A DNA stretch of 64,000 nucleotides from Amycolatopsis dendrobii. Lineage in GTDB: Bacteria > Actinomycetota > Actinomycetes > Mycobacteriales > Pseudonocardiaceae. The DNA lies in the NCBI RefSeq assembly GCF_014145675.1, contig NZ_JACGZW010000009.1:62001-126000 (forward strand), given 5' to 3'. Positions 43,596-52,359 of this stretch are shown one piece after another. A model generated the notes under the pieces. It had not been told where the DNA came from and did no database searches. It worked only from the letters and a program-made list of their open reading frames with translations. The translations under genes and the position numbers were made by a program. How positions within the stretch are numbered: the stretch's first letter is position 1; the number at the start of each line of letters is the position of its first letter.

Positions 43596-44344
43596 TACTT
43601 GGTTCCTTCGGTCTTTCCTGCTGCCGGGCGACGGGAACGCAGCACCGCGCCCGCGCCGACGCCGAGCCCGAGCGCGCCGACCACGAGGCCGGCCCCGCCG
43701 AGCCAGCGCGCCGTGTTGTCGGATGACGAAGCGGCTTCGGCGTTGTCACCGGAGGCCGCGGTCTGCGTGTGGCCGCCGTGCTCCGAGGATTCGGCGGCGG
43801 CGAGCTTGATGGTCGGGGCGGGGTGCTCCGGCTCTTCGCCGCTGGGCGGGGTGGGCTGGTTCCAATCCACCACTTTGCCACCCTCGTAGGTCTGGACCGC
43901 CGGGAACTCCAGCTGGTCCACATTGGACGGCAGCGGGCCGCCGCTGACCTCGAACTCCTGGAATTCGGTCGAACCGATCTTCGTGCCCGGCTGCGCGGTC
44001 CAGACGACCTTCGTGACCGCCTCGGTGATCTTCGTGCCGGACGCGGTGGTCACCGGCTGCGGCAGCTTCGACTTGGTGACCTCGGCGGTCCAGCCGGGGA
44101 TCGGCTTGGTGCGGAAGTTGCCGATGCCGTACTCCGGTTTGACGTCGACCTCGACCTTGACCGTGCCGAGCTTCGCGTCCTCGTTCGGGACGCGGAAGAA
44201 GATCGTGCCGTAGCCGCCCTTGGCCGGCTGGTCGCCGTAGACGTTGGCGGTCACGTGCGCGGACGCGATGCCGGCGCCGAGCAGACCGGTGGCGGCGACG
44301 GTCGCGGCGAGCACGCCGGCACGACGGAAGACATGGTGGGACAC
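43595..44344 (-). CDS. ycnI: YcnI-type (DUF1775) copper-associated membrane-anchored protein
   Basis: A 249-residue protein. The signal peptide leaves His at the N-terminus (SAHVTANVYG), a histidine-brace-like copper ligand in YcnI proteins. DUF1775 blocks: GGYGTIFFRVPNEDAKLGTVKVEV, PEYGIGNFRTKPIPGWTAEV, KVVWTAQPGTKI. The second half has a His/Ser-rich linker (SSEHGGHTQ) and a C-terminal helix. First of the copC-copD transcript. Confidence 0.93.
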   Translation of the reverse strand: MSHHVFRRAGVLAATVAATGLLGAGIASAHVTANVYGDQPAKGGYGTIFFRVPNEDAKLGTVKVEVDVKPEYGIGNFRTKPIPGWTAEVTKSKLPQPVTTASGTKITEAVTKVVWTAQPGTKIGSTEFQEFEVSGGPLPSNVDQLEFPAVQTYEGGKVVDWNQPTPPSGEEPEHPAPTIKLAAAESSEHGGHTQTAASGDNAEAASSSDNTARWLGGAGLVVGALGLGVGAGAVLRSRRPAAGKTEGTK

Positions 44345-44455
44345 AACTGCTCCTGAACAGGGGTGAGCCGACGGAGGCAGGGCCTGCGCCGGAAGGGGGG
44401 AAGGGGTGGTGAGTGCTGATCACGGTTAGCACCGGGATCGCCGCTCACGAGGGGT

Positions 44456-45001
44456 TCAGGAGCCCCCAGGCGGCCCGCGCCGCCCCCGCACCCGCCGCAA
44501 CTCCACGCTCAGCAACGGCACCGCCCGCTCAGGCCGTGCCCGCACCACTCCACTCGCCGCCACTGGCACCGGCAACGGCCGGACCAGCAGCGGAAGAATC
44601 ACCCGCACCACGCGCAGCACCGCGAGCAGCATCGCGTCCGCCCGCGCCAGCACCAGCGCGGTGAGCAGGGTCGCGACGGCGTGCGCCGCGGTCATCTCCC
44701 AGCCGTCTGGAGCAGCGGCCGCACCGGACGGGTCGTGCCCGCCGAGCGTCGTCAGCACCAGGTGCATGACGAGCTGTCCGCCGCCGAGCACGGCGATCGT
44801 GCCGAGCGGTCCGCGGGCCCGGCCGGCGAGCGCGGTGGCGGTCCAGCCGAGCAGGCCGGTCAGCAGAAGAGTGAGCGCGGGATCCGGCAGCCCGCCGTCG
44901 GCGACCGCGTGCGCGGTGACGGCGAGTGACGCCGAACTCAGCGCGAGCAGTCCGCCGCGGACAGCGGCGAGTGCGCCGCGGTGCCGGGCCGGAGTGCTCA
45001 T
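44456..45001 (-). CDS. Small integral membrane protein of the copper cluster
   Basis: A 181-residue protein with four or five helices (VRGGLLALSSASLAVTAHAVADGG, LTLLLTGLLGWTATAL, TAAHAVATLLTALVLARADAM) and a basic tail (RVRGRRGPPGG). Two conserved-looking His (AHAVADGG, AAHAV) lie in or near helices. It begins the minus-strand cluster, 112 bp ahead of ycnI, and is probably cotranscribed. Function unknown; proximity suggests a role in copper handling. Confidence 0.75.
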   Translation of the reverse strand: MSTPARHRGALAAVRGGLLALSSASLAVTAHAVADGGLPDPALTLLLTGLLGWTATALAGRARGPLGTIAVLGGGQLVMHLVLTTLGGHDPSGAAAAPDGWEMTAAHAVATLLTALVLARADAMLLAVLRVVRVILPLLVRPLPVPVAASGVVRARPERAVPLLSVELRRVRGRRGPPGGS

Positions 45002-45179
45002 TCGGGCAGCTTAACGGCACTCCGGTGGGTGACTGAAGCGTCTCGAATGGTGAGCACCTGCGGAAAACGCACAGGTAGGCGGGTCTCGATCCGGTAAAAA
45101 CCGCCCGGTGGGGCCCGTCGCTTCGGTTGCCGACCCCTCGTTGATGCGAAACGGTGGGTAATCACAACCGAGAAGTGGG

Positions 45180-45206
45180 GGTTTCGACCGTATCCGTTCC
45201 GGGTAG
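45180..45206 (+). promoter_or_regulatory. Stress-sigma (SigB/SigF-like) promoter of the betaine importer
   Basis: GGTTT (45180-45184), 16-bp spacer, GGGTAG (45201-45206), matching the GGTTT-N14-17-GGGTAY pattern of actinobacterial stress sigma factors, except the final base. It is 75 bp ahead of the importer start. An osmotic-stress sigma would fit a compatible-solute transporter. Confidence 0.5.
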
Positions 45207-45281
45207 TCACCCTGCCGATTGATGGGCTACTCCGAACGGGTGACGTCCGGGGCTCGCAAGCTGGCGGGAGAACGAATACGG

Positions 45282-45929
45282 ATGAACCTCTTCGAGTACA
45301 TCTCGGACCGGTGGGGAAGGCTGCTGCTCCAGGCGTGGCTGCACACCAGCATGGTCGTGCAGTGCACGATCCTCGCCGCGATCCTCGGCGTGCTGATCGG
45401 CATCGCCGTCTATCGCAGCCCCATCGGCTCCGCCGTCGCCACGGCGCTGGCCAGCACGATCCTCACCGTCCCGTCGTTCGCCCTGCTGGGTCTGCTGATC
45501 CCGCTCTCGGGACTCGGCTCGACCACCGCGGTGATCGCGCTCGTGCTGTACGGCCTGCTGCCCATCGTCCGCAACACGATCGTCGGCCTCGACGCGGTCG
45601 ACCCGGCGATCACCGACGCCGCCCGCGGCATCGGGATGAGCAGGCTCTCCGTGCTCACCCGGGTCGAACTGCGGCTGGCCTGGCCCGCGATCCTCACCGG
45701 CATGCGGGTCGCCACGCAGATGCTGATGGGCATCGCGGTGATCGCGGCCTACGCCAAGGGCCCCGGCCTCGGCGCGGAGGTCTTCTCCGGCCTCACCAAC
45801 GCCGGGAGCACGAACTCCCTCAACCAGGCCCTCACCGGCACCCTCGGCGTGGTCATCCTCGCGCTGGTGCTCGACGGCATCTACGTCCTGATCAAGCGAT
45901 TCACCATTTCTAGGGGTGTCCGTGGCTGA
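45282..45929 (+). CDS. Glycine betaine/choline-type ABC permease (OpuCB-like)
   Basis: A 215-residue membrane protein. ATG 45282 with GGGAG upstream; the frame goes back to 45219 without support. Five or six helices with permease blocks LTVPSFALLGLLIPLSGLG, YGLLPIVRNTIVGLDAVDPAITDAARGIGMS (EAA loop) and GIAVIAAYAKGPGLGAEVFSGL. First gene of a four-gene importer; the ATPase gene overlaps by 8 bp. Confidence 0.92.
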   Translation: MNLFEYISDRWGRLLLQAWLHTSMVVQCTILAAILGVLIGIAVYRSPIGSAVATALASTILTVPSFALLGLLIPLSGLGSTTAVIALVLYGLLPIVRNTIVGLDAVDPAITDAARGIGMSRLSVLTRVELRLAWPAILTGMRVATQMLMGIAVIAAYAKGPGLGAEVFSGLTNAGSTNSLNQALTGTLGVVILALVLDGIYVLIKRFTISRGVRG

Positions 45930-47112
45930 GCACACTGCGACCGAAGAAAACGTCTCCGGCGTCGAGATCGAACTCGACCACGTCACCAAGCGCTACTCCG
46001 GCACTCGCGCCCCGGCCGTCGACGACTTCTCGATGGTCGTGCCCGCGGGCAAGATCGTGGTGTTCGTCGGCCCGTCGGGCTGCGGCAAGACCACCACGAT
46101 GCGGATGATCAACCGGCTGATCGAGCCGTCGTCCGGCCGGATCACCATCGGCGGGCAGGACGCGCTGAAGCTCGACGTGGACACCCTGCGCCGCCAGATC
46201 GGCTACGCGATCCAGCAGGCCGGGCTGTTCCCGCACTTCACCGTCGCGCAGAACATCGCCGTCGTGCCCGGCCTGCTCGGCTGGGACAAGAAGAAGGTCT
46301 CCGCACGGGTCGAGGAGATGATGGACCTGGTCGGGCTCGACCCGGCCGATTTCCGCGACCGCTACCCGCGCCAGCTGTCGGGCGGGCAGCAGCAGCGCGT
46401 CGGGGTGGCCCGCGCGCTCGCCGCCGACCCGCCGGTGCTGCTGATGGACGAGCCGTTCGGCGCGGTCGACCCGATCACCCGCGGCAACCTGCAGGACGAA
46501 CTGCTGCGGCTGCAGACCGACCTGAAGAAGACGATCGTCTTCGTCACCCACGACTTCGACGAGGCGGTCAAGCTCGGCGACCGGATCGCGGTGCTCGGCA
46601 ACCAGTCGAAGATCCTGCAGTACGACACCCCGGAGTCGATCCTGGCGAACCCGGCCGACGACACCGTCGCCGGTTTCGTGGGCGCCGGTGCCTCGCTCAA
46701 GCAGCTGACCCTGCTGCGGGTGCGCGACGTCGAACTCCAGCAGGACGCGCTCACCACGACGATCGACGAAGCGCCCGCGGACGTGCGGGAGAAGCTGAGC
46801 AAATCGCGCAAGCCGTTCGCGCTGGTGCTCGACCAGCGGCGACGGCCGATCCGCTGGGTGCACGTCCGCGAGCTGACCAACGCCACGTCGCTGGGTTCGG
46901 TCGGCAAGCCGCTGCGCGACATCGTGAGCCTCCAGTCGACGCTGCAGGACGCGCTCGAGGCGATGCTCGCCGAAGGCGGTTCGGTGCCGGTCACCGGCGC
47001 GCGCGGCGAGTACGCGGGCACGATCAAGCTGGACACCGTCATCGCGACCATCCAGCAGTTGCGCGACGAGCACGCCGACGACCACGTCGACGAGGACGGG
47101 GCCACGGCATGA
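45922..47112 (+). CDS. Glycine betaine/choline-type ABC ATPase with CBS domains (OpuCA-like)
   Basis: A 396-residue protein starting at GTG 45922 (AGGGG five bases upstream; GTG 45916 is the alternative). ATPase domain: Walker A GPSGCGKTT, signature LSGGQQQRVGVARAL, Walker B VLLMDEPFGAVD and switch FVTHDFDEAVKL. Residues about 265-380 form two degenerate CBS repeats (RKPFALVLDQRRRPIRWVHV, LRDIVSLQSTLQDALEAMLAEGGSVPVTG), the osmosensing element of OpuA/OpuCA. Import couples to ionic strength through this domain. Confidence 0.95.
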   Translation: MAEHTATEENVSGVEIELDHVTKRYSGTRAPAVDDFSMVVPAGKIVVFVGPSGCGKTTTMRMINRLIEPSSGRITIGGQDALKLDVDTLRRQIGYAIQQAGLFPHFTVAQNIAVVPGLLGWDKKKVSARVEEMMDLVGLDPADFRDRYPRQLSGGQQQRVGVARALAADPPVLLMDEPFGAVDPITRGNLQDELLRLQTDLKKTIVFVTHDFDEAVKLGDRIAVLGNQSKILQYDTPESILANPADDTVAGFVGAGASLKQLTLLRVRDVELQQDALTTTIDEAPADVREKLSKSRKPFALVLDQRRRPIRWVHVRELTNATSLGSVGKPLRDIVSLQSTLQDALEAMLAEGGSVPVTGARGEYAGTIKLDTVIATIQQLRDEHADDHVDEDGATA

Positions 47113-47888
47113 CCGCTGCCGTCGATACCGGATTCAGTACCGAGTCAGGCTCCCGCCGCGCGGAACGCGTCCGCCTGTTCGCCCAGCCCGCCGTGGTCGT
47201 GCTGATCGTCGCCGTGACGCTGATCTGGGTGTTCGCCAGCGGGCTCACCGCGACCGAAAAGGAAACGCTGAACGCGGAGTCGCTGCTCACCGCGCTGCGC
47301 GACCACGTGGCGATGACCGTCGTGGTCACCGCGATCGTGGTGCTGGTGGCGGTGCCGCTCGGCATCATCGTGACCCGGCCGTGGGCGAAATGGCTCGCGC
47401 CGGTCTTCCTGGCCATCGCGAACATCGGACAGGCCGCGCCCGCGCTCGGCGTGCTCGTGCTGTGGTTCATCTTCACCGGCGCGGTCGGCGGGCTCTGGGT
47501 CGCCGCGTTGCCGCTGGCGTTCTATTCGCTGCTCCCGGTGCTGCGCAACACGATGGTCGGCATCCAGCAGGTCGACCCGTCGCTCATCGACGCGGGCCGC
47601 GGCATCGGGATGTCCGCGCAGAAGGTGTTGTGGCGGGTGGAATTCCCGCTCGCGGTCCCGCTGATCCTGGCCGGCCTGCGCACGTCGCTCGTGCTGGCGG
47701 TCGGAACCGCGACGTTCGGCATGTTCGTCAACGCGGGCGGGTTCGGCCTCCTGATCGACACCGGCTACAAGCTCAACCTGACGAAGGTGCTGATCACCGG
47801 TTCGGTGCTGGCCGTCGCGCTGGCACTGCTGGTGGACTGGCTGGGCGCGGTCGCCGAGCAGTACTTCGGACCGAAGGGACTGCGCTGA
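47109..47888 (+). CDS. Glycine betaine/choline-type ABC permease (OpuCD-like)
   Basis: A 259-residue permease, second of the pair. Landmarks VPLGIIVTRPWAKWLAPVFLAIANIGQAAPALGVL and LPVLRNTMVGIQQVDPSLIDAGRGIGMSAQKVLWRVEFPLAVPLILAG (EAA loop). It is longer than the first permease by an N-terminal helix. Overlaps the ATPase stop by 4 bp and the binding protein start by one base. Confidence 0.92.
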   Translation: MTAAVDTGFSTESGSRRAERVRLFAQPAVVVLIVAVTLIWVFASGLTATEKETLNAESLLTALRDHVAMTVVVTAIVVLVAVPLGIIVTRPWAKWLAPVFLAIANIGQAAPALGVLVLWFIFTGAVGGLWVAALPLAFYSLLPVLRNTMVGIQQVDPSLIDAGRGIGMSAQKVLWRVEFPLAVPLILAGLRTSLVLAVGTATFGMFVNAGGFGLLIDTGYKLNLTKVLITGSVLAVALALLVDWLGAVAEQYFGPKGLR

Positions 47889-48859
47889 TGAACGTCCTGA
47901 AAAAAGCGGGGGCGCTGGTCGGCGCCGCCCTGCTCGCTGGGACGCTCTCGGCGTGCGGGCTCGACGTCAACACCTCGATCCCGTTCAAGATCGAACCAGG
48001 GTCCATCCGGCCGATCTCGTCGCTCGAGGGCCAGCGGGTGGTCGTCGGGTCGAAGGACTTCACCGAGAACATCATCCTCGGCTACATGGCCGAAATGGCG
48101 CTGAGCGCGGCGGGCATGGACGTCGTCGACCTCACCGACATCAAGGGGTCGAACTCGTCGCGGCAGGCGCTGCTCAACGGGCAGACCGACGTGACCTGGG
48201 AGTACACCGGCACCGGCTGGATCAACTACCAGGGCAACGAGCTGCCGGTGCCGGGCGGGGAGAAGGCGCAGTACGAGGCCACGAAGAAGGCGGACGCGGA
48301 GAAGTACGGCGTCACCTGGCTGAACTACTCGCCGCTGAACGACCAGTACGCGTTCGCCACCACCGAGGCGTACGCGGCGAAGAACAACCTCAAGTCCACG
48401 TCGGACCTGGCGAAGTTCCTCACCACGCACCCCGATCAGAACCGGTTCTGCCTGGAGACGGAGTTCACCAGCCGCCAGGACGGGTTCCCGGCGGCGGTCA
48501 AGGCGTACGGGTTCAAGAACCCGAAGATCGAGAACTTCGGCATCGGCACCATCTATTCGGCGGTGGCCAACGGCACCTGCCCGGTCGGCGAGGTCTTCAC
48601 CACCGACGGCCGGATCTCCGGGCTGAACCTGCGCGTGCTCGAGGACGACAAGAAGGCGTTCCCGCAGTACAACGCGGCGGCGACGCTGCGGACGGAGTTC
48701 CTGAACCAGCACCCGGAAATCCGCGGACCGCTGGAGACGGTGGCCGCGGCGCTCGACAACAAGCAGATGGTCGAGCTGTGCAAGAAGGTCGACGTCGACG
48801 GCAAGGACGCGGGCACCGTCGCGCACGACTGGATGCTGGAGAAGGGCTTCATCAAGTAG
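47888..48859 (+). CDS. Glycine betaine/choline-type substrate-binding lipoprotein (OpuCC/OsmF-like)
   Basis: A 323-residue lipoprotein with lipobox Cys in LSACGLD. The binding domain has the family start VVVGSKDFTENIILGYMAEMALSAAG, then QTDVTWEYTGTGWINY and LNDQYAFATTEAYA. Aromatic residues (W, Y) of the cation-pi box for quaternary amines are present in the middle region. It delivers betaine, choline or a related osmolyte to the two permeases. A strong terminator follows. Confidence 0.93.
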   Translation: MNVLKKAGALVGAALLAGTLSACGLDVNTSIPFKIEPGSIRPISSLEGQRVVVGSKDFTENIILGYMAEMALSAAGMDVVDLTDIKGSNSSRQALLNGQTDVTWEYTGTGWINYQGNELPVPGGEKAQYEATKKADAEKYGVTWLNYSPLNDQYAFATTEAYAAKNNLKSTSDLAKFLTTHPDQNRFCLETEFTSRQDGFPAAVKAYGFKNPKIENFGIGTIYSAVANGTCPVGEVFTTDGRISGLNLRVLEDDKKAFPQYNAAATLRTEFLNQHPEIRGPLETVAAALDNKQMVELCKKVDVDGKDAGTVAHDWMLEKGFIK

Positions 48860-48876
48860 CGCTTCCCGGCAGCGGA

Positions 48877-48916
48877 AAGGGCCCCTTGAGTTCGCTCAAG
48901 GGGCCCTTCGCCGTTT
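48877..48916 (+). terminator. Intrinsic terminator with UUCG tetraloop
   Basis: Perfect 14-bp arms (AAGGGCCCCTTGAG and complement at 48895-48908) closed by TTCG, followed by CGCCGTTTTT. It ends the importer operon and also faces the convergent DUF6474 gene. Confidence 0.85.
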
Positions 48917-48917
48917 T

Positions 48918-49397
48918 TCAGATGCCCAAGCGGTGCAGCAGCTGCTCTTCCAGCCGGTCCAGTTCGCCGGTCACCGCGCGGTGCGCGGCCTTGCGCCGAG
49001 CCGCGGGCATGCGCTCGGCGGCGCGCACCGTGGCCGACAGCTGTTCCAGCGTCGACTGCGTTTCGACAGCGAACTTCTGGTCCTGCTCGGTCGCCTTCGC
49101 CGACTTCTTCAGCTCGCCGAGCCCCTGCACGAGACCCGCGATCCGGGCGTGCAGCGCCGCGCCGCGGCCGGTGTACTCGCCGAGCTGGTCGACGGCGACA
49201 CCCAGCTTGCGGGCCTGGTAGCGGTCGTACGCCTCCCGCGCCGCGCCCGCCGCGCGGACCGCGTACGGCGCGAGCACCGGCAGCACCGCCGGTCCGAGCA
49301 CCTTGGCCACCGCGACCGCGTTCTTCGCCTTCTTCGGGGTGATCCGGGCTTCACCCTCGTCCTGCTTGGCCTTGTCTTGCTTGGCCTTGCGCGCCAT
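48918..49397 (-). CDS. DUF6474 family protein
   Basis: A 159-residue basic/helical protein, Lys-rich at the start (MARKAKQDKAKQ), then ITPKKAKNAVAVAKVLGPAVLPVLAPYAVRAAG with a hydrophobic helix, and a C-terminal coiled region (QLSATVRAAERMPAARRKAAHRAVTGELDRLEEQLL). I recognise it as the actinobacterial DUF6474 type; its function is unknown. It begins 106 bp from the divergent nuclease gene. Confidence 0.8.
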   Translation of the reverse strand: MARKAKQDKAKQDEGEARITPKKAKNAVAVAKVLGPAVLPVLAPYAVRAAGAAREAYDRYQARKLGVAVDQLGEYTGRGAALHARIAGLVQGLGELKKSAKATEQDQKFAVETQSTLEQLSATVRAAERMPAARRKAAHRAVTGELDRLEEQLLHRLGI

Positions 49398-49503
49398 GGC
49401 CGTTACCTCCCACGCCTTCTCCGGATGAACTTACTGGTCCCCGACGTGACGGGCATGTCGGCTCGCGCGGGGAATGTCGTACCCACGATCTATTGTGATC
49501 GCT

Positions 49504-51150
49504 ATGGGAGACGAGGTGTTGCTCGACGCGGGAGCAGTGAGTCGTTGCCGCCGCCGGGTGCACCTGGAACACGACCCGGCGATGCGCGACGTGCCGTTGC
49601 CGCCGCCGGATCCGACCGCGCAACAGCGCATCGACGACGCGACCGCGCACCGCGAGGAAATCCTCGAACAGCTGGTCGCGGCCTCGGGCCCGGACGCCAC
49701 CTGGGCGCGGGTGCCGCGCACCGCGCCCGCGGGCGAGCGGGTGCGGCTCACCGAGCAGGCGTTCGCCGATGCCGTGCAGTACATCTGGGGCGCGCTGCTG
49801 CCCGCCGATCCGGTCGGGCACCGGCGCGGCGGCATCGACTTGCTGGTGCGCGTGGGCGACGGATACGTGCCGGTGCTGGTGGTCCGGCACCGGATCACCG
49901 ACCGCGGCCAGGGCGCGCCCACCACCGCGATGACGGAGCTGGACCCGGCGCGCCGTTCGCCGGACGAACTGCGCAAGGTGCGCTCGCAGCCGCGGGACCA
50001 GCTGCGGCTCGCCCACCTGCGGCGCATGCTGGAGACGCGCGAACTGGCGGCCGGCGGCCGCGCGATCGGCGGCGTGATCGGGCTGGACGCTGACGTCGTC
50101 GTCTGGCACGACCTCACCGCGGGCACCTGGCCAGGCGGCCGCAGCGCGCTGGACGAATACGACGCACGCTTCGCCGACCGGCTCGCCGTGGCGACCGCCG
50201 CTGCCACCGGCGCCGAAGCGTTGGCCGCGCCCTCGCGCGTGCTCGAATGCCGCCGGTGTCCTTTCTGGGCCACCTGCGAGGTCGTGCTCACCGAAACGCG
50301 TGACGTAAGCCTGGTGGTGCGCGGCGAGGACGCGGGCGAGCTGCGCCGTGTCGGTGTGTCCACTGTAGACAAGCTGGCCGCGCTCGACCCGGCAGCCGAG
50401 ATGCCGCCGATGAACTGGACCGGCGGCACGTTCTCGGACGCGATCATGCTGGCCAGGGCATGGCTGGCGGACCTGACGGTGGTGCGCCGCACACCGGAGA
50501 TCGAGGTGCCGCGCGCGGACGTCGAGGTCGACGTGGACATGGAAAGCTTCGGCGATTCCGGGGCTTATCTGTGGGGGACGCTGCTGTCCGGAGCGGACAT
50601 CGGGGTGCCGCAGGGGTACCGGGCGTTCGCGACCTGGGAACCGCTGCCGACGGTCGACGAGGCGCGGTCGTTCGCTGAGTTCTGGGCGTGGTTCACGGAT
50701 GTTCGCTCGCGGGCTCTTGCCGCCGGGCTGACTTTCCGGGCGTATTGCTACAACGCGCTCGCGGAGAACCGGTGGCTGTTCGGGTCGGTCGACCGGTTCA
50801 GGGAGTACTCCGGGGTGCCGGAGAAGCGGGCCGTGCAGTCCTTTGTGGATTCTGACGAATGGGTGGATCTGTTCCGCAGTGTGACGGATCAGTTCCTGTG
50901 CTCGCGGGGCAAGGGGTTGAAGGTGATCGCTCCGGTGGCCGGGTTCTCGTGGCGGGATCCGGAGGCCGGCGGCGAGGCCTCGATGCGGTGGTACCGGGAC
51001 GCGGTCGGGATGGACGGCGCTGTTCCTGACGACGAACAGCGGGAACGGCTGTTGCGGTACAACGAGGATGATGTGCTGGCGACGAAGGCCCTGCGGGAGT
51101 GGATGAGCGGGCGGGCTCAGGTTGAGGTTCCGTACATGCTGGACATCTGA
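49504..51150 (+). CDS. TM0106-family RecB-like nuclease/RNase H-fold protein
   Basis: A 548-residue protein from ATG 49504; upstream in-frame GTG near 49498 is possible. The N-terminal part resembles RecB/Cas4-type nuclease (RCRRRVHLEHD, GGIDLLVRVGDGYVPVLVVRHR). Then a Cys cluster ECRRCPFWATCEV, and a C-terminal RNase H/DEDD-like domain with EVDVDMESFGDSGAYLWG, FWAWFTDVR and DVLATKALREWM. This is the architecture of TM0106 proteins, proposed nucleases of unclear role. No CRISPR array or cas gene is nearby. Single gene. Confidence 0.85.
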   Translation: MGDEVLLDAGAVSRCRRRVHLEHDPAMRDVPLPPPDPTAQQRIDDATAHREEILEQLVAASGPDATWARVPRTAPAGERVRLTEQAFADAVQYIWGALLPADPVGHRRGGIDLLVRVGDGYVPVLVVRHRITDRGQGAPTTAMTELDPARRSPDELRKVRSQPRDQLRLAHLRRMLETRELAAGGRAIGGVIGLDADVVVWHDLTAGTWPGGRSALDEYDARFADRLAVATAAATGAEALAAPSRVLECRRCPFWATCEVVLTETRDVSLVVRGEDAGELRRVGVSTVDKLAALDPAAEMPPMNWTGGTFSDAIMLARAWLADLTVVRRTPEIEVPRADVEVDVDMESFGDSGAYLWGTLLSGADIGVPQGYRAFATWEPLPTVDEARSFAEFWAWFTDVRSRALAAGLTFRAYCYNALAENRWLFGSVDRFREYSGVPEKRAVQSFVDSDEWVDLFRSVTDQFLCSRGKGLKVIAPVAGFSWRDPEAGGEASMRWYRDAVGMDGAVPDDEQRERLLRYNEDDVLATKALREWMSGRAQVEVPYMLDI

Positions 51151-51301
51151 TTCGCTCGGAAGCCGCGATGGCGCCGGAGTTTCAGCCGGAAACGGCATAG
51201 CCGAGCGCTAGCGGTTCCGAATGGGTGTCCCGCGGAGCAAGTGCGCGAAAGGCGCCGGGAGTGTGCTGCGGTGTCTTGCCAGCACACTTGACCCGGCGGG
51301 G

Positions 51302-51640
51302 CTATTCGGCGGAGCGCAGTTCCTCGTTCTGGCGCTGGGACTCGTGAAGCTGGTCCTCGAGGGAGACGATGCGGCAGGCGGCTTCGACGGCCGTGCCCTG
51401 GTCGACCAGCTCTCGTACGCGTGCGGCGATGCGCAGCTGCTGGCGGGAGTAGCGGCGATGCCCGCCAGGCGAGCGCTGCGGCTCGATCAAGCCGGCCTCG
51501 TCCAGGCTGCGCAGGAAGTTCTGGCTGGTGCCGAGCATCTCGGCGGCCCGGCCCATCGTGTAAGCGGGGTACTCGTCGTCGTCGAACTTGTCGGCCCCGC
51601 CTGAACCGGCAGGCGGGGTAGCGCGTGGGTCAGGGGTCAT
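51302..51640 (-). CDS. MerR-like transcriptional regulator
   Basis: A 112-residue protein: acidic start, then PAYTMGRAAEMLGTSQNFLRSLDEAGLIEPQRSPGGHRRYSRQQLRIAARVRELVDQGTAVEAACRIVSLEDQL. The order is a MerR/HspR-like winged helix with SPGGHRRYS. It has no effector domain. ATG 51640 has GGAGGTGG upstream. A 34-bp palindrome lies in the leader just before it. Probably a small repressor; target unknown. Confidence 0.85.
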   Translation of the reverse strand: MTPDPRATPPAGSGGADKFDDDEYPAYTMGRAAEMLGTSQNFLRSLDEAGLIEPQRSPGGHRRYSRQQLRIAARVRELVDQGTAVEAACRIVSLEDQLHESQRQNEELRSAE

Positions 51641-51658
51641 TCCACCTCCACATCACAA

Positions 51659-51692
51659 GGGACCCCGGGTGCCGCTCGGCACCCGGGGTCCC
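51659..51692. repeat. 34-bp perfect palindrome in the MerR leader
   Basis: Arms GGGACCCCGGGTGCCG (51659-51674) and complement (51677-51692) around a 2-nt centre, 19 bp upstream of the MerR start codon, ahead of its ribosome site. No other copy was seen in the window. Confidence 0.85.
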
Positions 51693-52359
51693 AGGGTTGG
51701 GTTCCATCATTGTCAACCGGCTGTGCAGCCGGCTTCTGGTATCCGCGGGGTCCGTTCACCGGACATTCCGCGCGGAGATCGCTGATTCGTAACCGAGAAC
51801 CACCTGCCAATCGGATGGGACTGCGGTACCCGCGCGGCATTCCTGCTCCGCCGCCGCGGGCGATCCAATGATGTGACCGTTCCCTTCTTTCCGGTGTTTT
51901 CCTCTTGCGGTGTTCACTTTCGGTACTGCGACTGCTGCGGACGTCACCGGCTGGAACCCTTTCCCTGCTCGGCCCCAGCACGCGTAACGCCGCTGGTCAC
52001 TGCCCGGAACCCGGTCGAACATCGGCTCCGGCCATCTGACCGTTCCGCACTGCCTGGCCTGCCAGCGCGGTTCTCGCAACTGCACTTGCCATACGGGATC
52101 GGCCCTGCGTGAAACTTCTGCCCGGTCCGATCCCGCGGTACTGCACTCACGGGCAGTTCGTCATCTCCCGTGCCTGATTGACATTGTCTTTCTGTGTACG
52201 AGGAGAACACTACCCATCCTCGGAGTCGAATGTCTACCCCCGTGACGACAGATTTTCTCATCTCCGTCGAGTGGGTGACCGAGCGGCGGGAACAGTCGCC
52301 GCGCAGTCGCGCTTCCGCTATACTCGTCCACGAGTACTCGCCTACGAGGAGGTTCGAGC
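51693..52359. other. Gene-free island (about 670 bp) of lower GC
   Basis: Between the minus-strand MerR gene and the PadR gene. It is less GC-rich than its surroundings (37 of 60 bases from 51901 by hand count). Short frames exist on both strands but none has a ribosome site plus protein-like composition. A TTGACA (52178-52183) is present without a matching -10. CCGGCTG-TG-CAGCCGG is at 51717-51732. The right end holds the PadR promoter. Confidence 0.5.
52319..52336 (+). promoter_or_regulatory. PadR promoter and autoregulatory operator
   Basis: -10 TATACT (52319-52324) overlapped by the 16-bp dyad TACTCGT-CC-ACGAGTA (52321-52336). GAGGAGG follows ahead of the PadR GTG (52360). A regulator bound here would block polymerase, the usual PadR autorepression. 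Confidence 0.65.

Noticed and set aside
49504..51150. Cas4-like nuclease implying a CRISPR locus
   Set aside because: Domain order fits TM0106 proteins; no cas genes or array nearby.
51756..52261. Short frames in the gene-free island (e.g. one ending in SDWQVVLGYESAISARNVR)
   Set aside because: No ribosome site and no protein-like pattern; kept as non-coding.
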